From NCBI GenBank assembly GCA_035578175.1, contig JAQMRL010000001.1:55637553-55701552 (forward strand): a DNA stretch of 64,000 nucleotides, given 5' to 3'. The stretch is from Catonia carolina (lineage: Eukaryota > Arthropoda > Insecta > Hemiptera > Achilidae). Below, one piece after another: positions 13,201 to 25,200 of this stretch. How positions within the stretch are numbered: position 1 is the stretch's first letter; every line of letters starts with the position of its first letter. Made by a program: the position numbers and the translations under genes. The notes below the pieces were generated by a model. It searched no databases. It saw only the letters and a program-made list of their open reading frames with translations, and had not been told where the DNA came from.

Positions 13201-16200
13201 AATTATTTGTGATATTTATTTTGTTTTACCAAGGAGTTATGCCAATATGAGCTGTATCTGGTACAATTATTAATAATATATATTGATAAAATATATTATT
13301 ATTATATAGCTTCACTGGTACAGTTAGAGAAGTCCCTGTAATTAATGTCGCTAGATATTCCTAGTATTCTCTCCATTCATAGACAGGTTGGAAAATTGTT
13401 TTTCCATGTATTTTCAGTCATTATTTACTTTTTGATTGATGACGTTGTATTTTTTAAAGATAGCATTTGTAGGCCTACTTAGAATAAAAATTTTATTTAC
13501 ATTTTTGGAACATGTTAGTGCTATCGATCTAAATATTTAAAACACAAAATCGCTTCCAATGTATTTTAAATGGGCATCCTATTAACTCCTAAATACAAAA
13601 TTCTACCTAACGGATTTTTATAATTTGTACATGGTTTTAAAGAGTATTTGTTTCTGATTTGCTCAAAAGTTCTAAACTTGAAATTCATGCTAATATGAGC
13701 TTCATTTTACTAAATGAAAAAGAGTAAATTTTGTTTTACAACGTAGCAGTAATACAGCGTTTTGTATTGCAGATCTCCCACATTTACCCCTCCATAGCCA
13801 TATTGCACAAGCATACAGGATTTGATTGTGTCATCTCTCTTCTCATCTCCCAACACTCTCAGTTGGTATTAGACATTCTGTGTACTTTACTTTATTTAAC
13901 GTTTTAGTTTAAAATCGTTCTTTTCAAAACGAAACTATTGTACTATTGTGATATATTCGTTACTCACCGTTCTTCTAAGAGAGGTTAAGTTTGTTGTTCA
14001 CTCATTTATTTAATGATAGGGGTTTGAAACCCAAGATGATTGTGCAAATTCATTCGCATGGGTCCACTATGCTTGTGGAAATTTAATTTTTGTTTTATTA
14101 GTCATTAAAATTTACCAACTTTTTTTGTAGATGGCCATGCTGGAAAATGGAGAAATGGAAGAAATGTCAGTTGCTTCAGTTTTATCTTTGCTCGCAATGG
14201 GAATCAAAGGAGTACCTCAAGCAGTTCTTCAACTGCGATTTTCACAGTGCTCAAAAGTTTTCTTAGCTGTTTTAGTAAAATATTCTGAATCAGAAAATAA
14301 TATTATTTTTAGAGGGGTATGTTATTTTTTACATAATATCTTAATCATGTTGTCGATCACTAAGTAAGATCACTAAAGTAAAAGAGCTAACAATATATAA
14401 AGACCACAAGTAAAAGTATAATGTGCAATGTAATGCCTATGTAAAGTACAAATGTGTAAGTTTTATACTGATGACTAAATTTTTCCGTTGTACCCTAACA
14501 CATTTTGGTTTGTTTCAGTCAGACTACCTCCTAACTCTTATTATAACAAATTTCCATTTCATAAATATTTCTGTAATCGTTCACATTTTAGCAGAATAGT
14601 TGTTCTGCCCTGACGGTATAATCTGAATGATGGAGAAAAGAGACAGATAATCAGAGGTCTATTGAAGTATTTTTCATTTTGATTTTTTACCATCTGCAGG
14701 ATGCATTTTAAAAATTTATAAATGTATTGAAAAATGTGTTATAAATTAATTCTTGGTTGGTAAATGTTCTTCGTGTAATTTTACAAATAAATCCTTATAA
14801 TGCATCCTGCAACCGACTATTAACTTTATTGTAGAAATATTATAATTTTACGTAAAATTGTTTTGTAAGGTAGATATGTGGAGCAATTTGTTAAGAAAGA
14901 CTGTGAGAATAAACTAGTCTATGCAGGAGTAAAAAATAAGTTTCATTGTCTTGTTAAAATTTTCCTGTTTGTTTTGGTTTTGTTTAGGTTTTAACATGTT
15001 TATCTGTCTTGTTGAGATCTCAAGAACTGAGCGTTTGGAAAGATAGTTCCACCAAGAAAGTGTTAGATGCGATATTGTTGTTTACTGTTCATTCTAAGCC
15101 AAAGGTAAAATTTGTAAATTGATATAATAATAATCCTATTGTAATGAAATATTTGTTACCTCAAAAGAATAAGTTTTAAATCTTCTGTTGGAAGATATTG
15201 TAATATATATTCTGGGTTCTTTGAGGATCTGGTTGTTTATAAATAAAAAACTTTCTTTTATAATTTATAAGGAAGATTTATTATAAACTGATTAGTTACA
15301 TTAAATTATTATAGTTACTACTGGTAAATTAAATGAACTACTTAACTTAATGTTATATTGATTCGATTACAAAGTGTTATAATACTTAATCAAAACTTAC
15401 AAATTACTAAACTTACTAAAGATAAATATTTACAGTCAAAGTATTAATGAATCAGTTCTACTTATAGACCAATTATACATTAACTCCCTGATACACTGAA
15501 CCTGTTTTCAATATGAACGTGTTGTGTAGGCAAGACTAGTTTTCAATAACTCACTTCATTTAACACTAGTTCCATAAAGATTCAACCAAGACCCACTTGA
15601 CAATGTTTCATGCATTACTAACTGAGTAAACTTTAGCGGCCATGGCCTTACATAAAAGTGATTAGATAATTTGAGAAAAACTAAGAACATTAAGAGTATT
15701 CTAAATAAATAAACCAATGAATGACAATTACATAAAAGAATAATAGACCCTAAACAAATAAATAACACTTTCTATCTTATCTAGAAAAATCAAATGAAAA
15801 GAGAATTCGATCACCCATCAGGTTACAAACCACACCTATCAAAATTTCATTCAACTACTGGTTACCATCGTTCCATATTGTCACACTATGGATGAGTTTC
15901 TATTTTATGATAATCTCTAGTTTTTTGTCGATATAACTGATGATAATTGTGAAAAAATTATTTATGAATTAGAATTTTATTGTTGTAGATATTAAATGGT
16001 ATCTATGAAAAAGTGCTCTGATTTTTCCTATGTTATTTATGAACATCTATTGTATAATGTAGGCGAATCATTTGTACTAATAGGTTGTATATAAAATTGA
16101 TAAGATTTAAACTTATTTTTTACTTTTTGGAAACAATTTTATATTGACCAACAGTTTGCTGTAACTGGTATTCATTCAGCATTTATCTCCTTAACCAAAT

Positions 16201-19200
16201 GATTAAATGATCATTTCATTTTCCTTAGTAGATGTAATTTTGTTTCCTGTGACAATATATTGTTTAAATAACACTAATTTGTTAAATTATTTACTTAATC
16301 AACTTTTAGGTTTTTTATGGATTCCTTGAAAAATCCTTGGGTAATTTTTTCCTTGAATGTAGAAAGTGACGTTACTGCTCCTGAGTTTCCTCATGGCTAC
16401 CGTTTCTTTTAACTTAATGAATTGTTCTAAATATTAATTTCTCCATCCATTTTATTTTATGTGTAGAACTTTTATCTTTTTAAATGTCATAATCAGTTTT
16501 ATATGCGACAAACTGTCGCCTTTATATCAAATTTATTATGACAAGCAGCGCCATATCACAGTACTGGTTTGTACAACATTGGCAGCCATTTACATGACTG
16601 TATCATCTTTTTTATTTTGGGTTTGCCTGTGTAAAGGTCAAAAGTATCTAACTGTACCAGTTGTCAAATTGTGCATTGATAAACAATTATTATTTATGGT
16701 AATTTTTAATTGGCCATTATTAATTATCGGTAACTTAGTCATCAGGCTGAATAATTGTCTTTAAATAAATGTATTCACCTGTACAAGATGCTGTTTACAT
16801 ACATGTATGGGTGAATACATTTATTTAAAGAAAATTATTCAGCCTGATGACAAAGCTACCAATTTCAGAACTGCGATTAATGTGTTAATGTAAAACATTT
16901 ACAAAAAATAACATGATTTGTATTATCAATAATAATTTAATTTTGACAGGTGAGAAAAGGAGCTCAGCATGCAGTTTGTGCTCTGTTAAGAGCAAGTCGT
17001 GTCGCTTTAGATAAAGAAAATAAAAGTGTGCAGCACCCAGCTGCTTCACTTGCTGCAGAGTTTTGTGTTCATCAAATTGAAAAGAATGGGTCTTTGAGTA
17101 GCTCAGCTACAACTACACTACATATTTTGGGACTGTTGAAAGATATCATGATGACTTTCCCTAAAAAACATCTTAAGGTAAGAAAGAATTAACAATTATA
17201 TGATATGCGTAAATTAACTCCAGATTGCTCTGAAAATTAACAATTTTTTTGTATGTGTAGCAAAGGTACCAAAAAATAAATAAATTAAAAATATATTGAC
17301 CCAGTTAATTTAAGTATATTTTTTATCCTTAACCCAGTTCAAACTGTTGATCTAATTTTAGGCTATGCACAAATTGATGATGGGGGAGGCGATAAAAATG
17401 CTCCAGCTAGTTTTGTATAAATCGGAAACCGGTATATATTGTTTTTTTCTAGTAGGGAATTCTTTAACGCATCTAATAGTGTTTACACAAATAGAATATC
17501 ATAAAAGTGAAAATTTTTATTCCCTCTATAGTGTGTAGGTAGCATTGATGGTTTGGGAATTGTTTGTTTTGAATGGAAGTCAGTCCAGCTCGCGTGTGTT
17601 AACGTACATGCATGTTCTTTAGTTTGTGTTAAAGCTATGACATTTTAATAATGGAATTTGCCCTTGAAAAGGGAAGACGAGTCCATTTTACTGTTCAGAA
17701 TGGCATTTACCATCACAGAGGCAAAAAATTTGAACTTTTGCAGGGTTGCAAAGGACGTATAACAGCTTCCTTCTAACTGCACCTACAGAATTTTTCAAAA
17801 CATGTGGTTGTAGGGAAAAGAATTTTCTACATTGCTTTGCTTACAGCTGTAACCTAAATATAATAGTGGCTCTGTGACATCACCCTGTAAAGAATGTAAA
17901 ATACCATCCCTTCATGCTTCCCTGTGATGTGAAAATGGACTCTGTTGAACATTTTGTAATTTCATCAAATATTTACAGAAATTTAAATAAAAAATAACAT
18001 TTATTCCAGTAAACTCTTCTACAAAACATGTTTAAATAATTTTTTTGCTAAACTGAAATTTAAGCCCATTATAGTAAAAAATCTAACATAAACTCAAAAA
18101 TTTTCGCTGATGAAAATTTTGCTCGCCTAAACCCAAAAATTATAATTTTCCTGTAATTATATTCAAAAGGCGCATGCATATTATATGAATAAACTATAAT
18201 TTTTTTCATAATTTTTCATCAGTAATGACGTTAGATAAAACAGTTGTTTTGAGAGCGCGTTTTGATTTTTGCAATTACTCTGTTTTACGAGAAACAGTCC
18301 GTTTCGTAAGGGTTAATGTGTGTACATTATAATCTATTCATAAGAACAATAAACAACATCATGGACCCACTGAGATGAGGATGATATGTATGATGTGTAA
18401 ATGAGGTGTATTTGTCTCTGAGAAAAATCATAATGACTATATTTTTAACTATAGATGATTAAATAAAAATCTATGGGTGGAACTAAGACTGGTTTTACTA
18501 ACGTGGTTTTGGCTGGCCTGTGGTATATTGGTCAGCACTACTGACTAATGAGTACGGGTTCCTGATGAGGTCTGGCATTTTTTCATCACTTATTTTCATC
18601 TATTACTCTTCATCATCTGTATTAGCAGTAACTAGCAAAAGTCGGACATTAAAAAGAAAAAATGGGCTGCTAAGGCATTCATTGCATGGAGTGTCTGTTG
18701 TTGTTTAGGTCGTTAGCCGTAAGGCTGGTTTGAACTTGTAGAGGTTTTACTAAGTAAAACGAGGAGTGAGGTAGTTTACCATTGTCTTCCTCACTGAGTG
18801 GAAAAGTATGCTTATCAGCATGCCGAGCCATCTAAAAGCACATATTTTCTACTCTGCAAATGACACCTTTACTTCATTCACCACAGGGTCTGGATGTATA
18901 ATGACTTTCAGAGGAGATAACTTTGATTAGTGTCTTTTACACCTCTACCTCTTCTGTTCTTAAATGATTCAGTCATTTAATTGGCTGACCATGTGATAAG
19001 AAACAGAACTATTTATTTTAGCCCTGCAACGAAGAGATTGAGGGTAAATAATTTGACACTCCACCTGACTGTTATGGGCAGATGGAGTGTCTAGTATGTT
19101 ATAAACATTAGTCATCATTCAACTTGTATTTTATAGGTCGCTTGTGAAACAATATTGAAAGTTATGACTCTGGGAAATGTGTTGATTCTCAGCTGTGGTA

Positions 19201-22200
19201 TGCAAGCACTACATGGTTTATTTGTTTCTCGACCTCCAGTATCTGTTCTACCTAGTGAACTGAATGCTCAGCTAATTACTGCACTGTATGATTACCAACC
19301 ACAAGCAACAGATTCACAGCCAACCCAGGCATGGTTGGCTGTAATGCAAGAAGCAACTATTAATTTATCTCGGTGAGTATTTAAATTTGGATAATTTTTC
19401 TCTTTTACAGCTTTCTAACTGATGGCTATAATTTTTTTTCTTTTTATTATATTTTATAATAACATAAAATTATATGAAGGGACTGTTCACTTATGCCTTC
19501 CGTCCTCCCAGTACTTTCCTACACGCTCTGATCATTATACAATGATCAAGTTAAAGGTCTTAAAGACGAAGTTAAAGGTCTTCACAATCTCAGAACTATG
19601 TGAAATATAGTTCTTACGAGTATGAGTTTGAAGCAGGTGTTTTTATCTTGGAAGTTGTCATTTAATTTTTCTTGTCTTTGGTGTCAATGGAAATTACTCC
19701 CCTTTTAATCATTTAAAATTTTATTTTATTTTTTCACGATTGTTCTATGAAATTTTCCATCTTACCTAATATGTTTTTGTTTCAGATCAAATTTATCACT
19801 TTGTATGACTAATTTTCCAAGACTTATGCTAGCAGCTGAGGCATTGTGGCTTACTGAGAAACCGGAAGTTATGAATGCAGCTACACTTGCTATTAAAGCA
19901 TGCGTAGAAGACTGCTTAAGTGCTGCTGCACTTCCAGAAGTTGTTAAAAATTATCAAGGTCAAATACAGAAAGTAATTAACTTGCTGAAAGCTGGACTCA
20001 GTTACCAATATCATAGAGTTTGGCCTCATGTACTGCATCTGATTGGTGTCTTATTTAAGGTATGTTTTCTATTGTTACTGTTAACATACAATAATTGATA
20101 AAAATTTACAAAATTTCTTATTAAAGTCTTCCTTCTTTTATTACAATTAAGCTTACTCTTGTTATAATTAGTGCAAATTGGATGTTTATGTGATATTTGG
20201 TACTACATGATAACCTGAGTAAATCGAGGTACTTTTCGGTTTAAATACTCAGGACAAGCATTAGTTCTAAATGTAAAGTGATTTTCAGAACACTTAAATG
20301 TTTGTTTGATTACATCAAATTTTCATTATCTTAAACGCAAATCGGACCTTCTAGCCTGTTCCAACTTTAACTTGTTTCTTAAAGATGTTGGGATGCCTGG
20401 TACTTATTCCTGATACATTAAGCTTTTGCCTATATCTTAATTTCTTTTATGCTCCAGCAATAAATATCCCAGTGTTAAAGGTCTTCACAATCTCGTCTCA
20501 ACCGCTTCTATTTTTGACATCTGCTAAGCAGTCAGGGTCGAAACACTCTGAACTGTAGATTAAAACAGAGAGACCAAGCTGTGATAGAACTTTAAAATAA
20601 TATCTTTGCACACACCAGTGGTTTCATTAGAAGTATGAGCTTTGAAACTTTTCCAATTAAATTTTTCTTTGTATTTTGTTTTTACCAATTAATATACTGT
20701 ACATTTGTTGAAAATTTATATTGTATTTTCTTTTTAGGCAATTGGTGAGACTTGTGGACAGATGTTGTTGCCAATTTTAAAAGATTTAGCAGAGTTAAGA
20801 GATTCTCATAAATTTTCTTACATGAATGAATTAGATTATTGTGTTGGTAGTGCTGTTCGATCCATGGGACCTGAAATGGTACTTCAAGCAATTCCCCTTC
20901 AGGTTGGTAACTTGTTGGTTTTTTATTATATTCTATTCTCAGTTACATATTGAGAGCATACTCTCGAATTATGAGTCTTAAGTACTGTAGATACTCAGTT
21001 TTTATTTTGAGAATGACAGTATTTAATTTACACTGTAAATCAATTGATAGCATTAAATTGACAGCATTATATTGTAACACTTATTTCAAGGGTCTTTCAG
21101 GATTTGGTTGTAATAAATAATAAACAAACTTCTTTTAAACTTAACAGAACTTTATTAACAAAATAATAAATTACAATCAAATTAGAACAGATACCAAATA
21201 AGCTTGCCGGTTTTCTGAAGTGCGCAGAAGGTTTATTTTGGTAATGGCGTGCTCGGTTGCCACAGCGATGGTGGGGGGTCAGTATTGTACCAGCTGCGAT
21301 CAGAGTCACATCACTCTTGCAACGTTATATCAGCTAACCTGAAAACATTAGTCTGTAATGTGTTGTATCTAGTACACGTTAATTGTTGTATACAATATTT
21401 ACAATTGAATGTTTTTAACGTTGCTAATAGGTGATCTTTATATCGTTCAGAACATGTTATTTAATAGCCTGTTTGGTACAAAGACACGAAATCTACCGAC
21501 TGAATCCGAACTGTTCGCGCAGCTACAACGGCAAGCTTATTTGGCGTCTGCTCTACCTAAACTAAATTAATTACAAAAAACGTAAAAGCTTAAACTAAAC
21601 TTAACTGAATAAAATATTACAACCAAAATAATTTTTGAATAAACCCTTGTAGCGAGATAAATCGTATATTAACTAATTTTGATGAGTACAGAGTATATAA
21701 AAAGTTATTTTAAAATTTTACACTGTGTTTATTAAATAAAAGTAATATTTCTGTGCGTGAGTAGTGAATATTCTCTGATGAAATAACATAATACCTTCTA
21801 GATTTATGAGTAATAAAATGTAATATATGTAAAATATTTGAGAAGGTTATGAGGACCAGACTATTAAACTTTTTAAATGTTACTGACTTTTTTTCCCCCC
21901 AACCAGTTTGGCTTCAAAAAAGGAAAAAGTACTGAAGATGCAATTGAAGTCGTCTTACGCGATGTATTTGAAAACTTAAATTGTAGTAAAAAAGTGTCAG
22001 GGCTATTTGTTGATTTCAAAAAAGCGTTTGATTTGGTGAATCACAATCTACTACTTATCAAACTAGAAGCTGCAGGAGTTAGAGGCCCAGCTTTGAATTG
22101 GTTCAGAACTTTCCTTGAAAACTGGAAGCAACAAGTCCGTGTGAAAAATTGTTTAAGTGACGAGAGGGTGGCAGGAGTTGGCGTCCCTCAGGGATCTGTC

Positions 22201-25200
22201 ATTTCAGCAGATCTTTTCTCGTTATTTATTAACGATTTATTATTTAAACCCTTCTATGGTAGAATTACAGCTTTTGCTGATGATATTGCATTTATCTACG
22301 CAACCGATGAATGGTCGCAAATTTATGACTTTATATCACATGATTTAGTATTGCTAAGAAAATGGTGTGAGAGAAATGCAATGGTAGTAAATGCATCAAA
22401 AACAAAAATAATTAGTTTTGACTTAGTCGGTGTCAATTTCGATCGTGATATTAAATATCACGTTTGTTCCGATCGTGTTGGATGCAGCTGCGAAGTAATT
22501 GAACAGGTAAAAGAAATAAAATATTTAGGAGTGATTCTTGATGATAAGGTCTCCTTTAGAAATCATGTAAATCAGCTACATTCTGATATCAGTAAATCAA
22601 TTCGGGCATTTTATTTCTTAAGAAACCTTTATGGCTTAAATTTAATGAGATCTTTATACTTTTCTTTGGTTCAATCGCGTCTTCAGTATGCTATTGAATT
22701 TTGGGGGAGTACTCATGATAAACTAATAAATAAATTGTTTGTAAAAAAATATTTCATTAAAATATTATTATTTAAACGTCAGAGAGACAGTACTGTTAAT
22801 GATTTTAAAAATTTACGTATCTTGCCCATTAAAAACTTATTTATTTTTAAGGTTTTAAAACTTATTTTATAAAAAAAAGTGGCAACAGAGGTACTGAAAA
22901 CTTATATATCACATAACTAGAGGTTCAAGCCAACAACTTTTTGTAAGACCAAAAGTTAATAAATCATTTTTGCTAAAACTTTGGTTTTTTTAGGTCCGAA
23001 GTGTTTTAATCTGTTGCCTATTGAAATTAAAAATAGCTTAAACGTGTTAATATTTTCAAGAAAGGTTAAAGATTGGCTCAATGAGATAACTGATGTTGAT
23101 TCTTTTGTAAGAATTGTTGGTTAGTGTTGGTGTTTTACTGTTGCTGACTTGCAGTGCTTGCTATTCAGTCTTTTTAGGAATTTACTGATCTTGGTAAACA
23201 ATATAACAATAATAACTGATTTTAGTGTTAGTCATGTACAGGTGAATATCTGCTCTGAAGATTGACGGCTTGGTTAATATTGTCGTTAAAAAATATATTT
23301 AACATGCGCTGTAGCTGCCGCTAAAATTTGAATTGTGATTTGTAGTGGATGACGACATTTGATTTGTAATTTATTTCTGTAATTCATTTGATTTGTAATT
23401 CATTTGTAAACTTGTTTTTATGTATTTTGTGTTTTTTTATATATATAACCACCGTTTACTTGAGTTGGTGGTTATTTATTCCTAGTAGGTAAGATATAAT
23501 TTTGTATTTGTATAAAGTGGAATAAATAATAATAATTATTATTATTATATACTTCATAATTTACAACTTAGTTAAAAATGAAAAATTTGTGAATGTATCT
23601 AAAATTTAAATTTGCGAATAAAAAAATATTTATAATACATTTCAAATTAATTATTAACTTCATCGTAACAAGAATTTTATTTATATAAAACGTTATAAAA
23701 GCATTTAAAGAACTTAAACACTGATGTTTGATTCCTTTTCGGTGTGCTGGGCCGTGAACCTGTAAAAGTAACAGATAAAACAAATTTAATTTAATAGAAT
23801 TCTATTTTGTTTTTCTTTATTCATTTATTATGAGTAAAATTACACCCTTACCTAAACTGTACACAGGATAACAAGCACGATACTACTCTGTCCTTAACCA
23901 TGAGCGAAACCTGTTTTCCACACAAAAGCAATGACCGTACTACAAGTTATCACAAACTGAATCGCTCTACAGGTGGCCCTTTTAATACTTACAATAAACA
24001 TATTATTCTAGAAAAAATAAACACATTAAAAGGTCGATAATACACAAAAGACTACTAGACCAACTTTTAGTTTCTACCATGTACCAGAAGGGACAACAAG
24101 CAATAATCTTTACACCAACACAACACAAAACTTATTGTATTCAAAACGTAATAGTACCTAATTTTCACAATATCTATGCATACACCAAAAGAAGTAATAT
24201 TTGTTTGTATGAGAAAATTGAAAAACTACGTAACCAATTTGGAAAAAATTTCACTTTTGTAAGTTTATAGCTTCCTTAGTAATGTATGCTATAATGGCAT
24301 TATTATTAAAATTAAGTTTAAAACCACCAGTAATATGGGAAACAGTAAACACTTAATGTTCCAAAGCACTTTCGTTTTATTATAGACATCTTCAGAATAA
24401 ATTTTCTATGTTTTTGAATAGTCAAATTTAAAACTTTCTTCATACTATGGCTGGTACGAAATAATTATTATTAATAAATTATTATTATTACTATTTTTAT
24501 TATTTTATGTAATAATACTATTTTATAACTATTTTATTTTTATTATTATAGACTATTTTTGTATTTATAGGTGTGATATTTCTCCAAAAATTTCATTTGT
24601 TTGCTATTTATCTAATATTTCTAAATTATTTTTATATCTGTTAGAGTATGTTTATTTTTATCCATGTGTTCAGTTAAATTGGAGAATTTTCTGTTGCTTC
24701 TTATCATTTTAAAAGTGTTCTGAGAACCATTTTTTTTAACAATTTTGTGGTTTTTCCTGTATATCATTAACATCATTACAGTTTTGTAAAATAAATTTAT
24801 AGGAAATTGGGGTTTATATGCTACTTTATAGTTATTTTTATCATAATTATATATTATTTTATCAAACATCCTAGGTAGAATTATCAGCAGCCGTATTATT
24901 TAAAATTGAAATATATGAATTTCTACAGCCAAAATACGGTAACAGTAAACACTTACAAATGTGTAGAGTGCTTTCATGTATCTTTTACACATCTTCAATA
25001 AATTAAAATTTAAAATTTCTTTCACACCAAAATTTAAAACCTATTCCTACCATGGCAGATAAGAATATATATTTCAATTGTATATTAGTGATTTTATTTA
25101 TTTTGTTATTTATGTATTTATTTTTTTGTCTTTTATGACCACAATGGATCGCTTTAGTCAAATTTAGAAAGCTTCTTCCTTTTCATATTCTTCAGCTTGA

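Noticed and set aside
14131..14367. Independent gene starting at ATG 14131
   Set aside because: The ATG directly follows a splice acceptor in phase with RRP12 exon 3; it is an internal exon.
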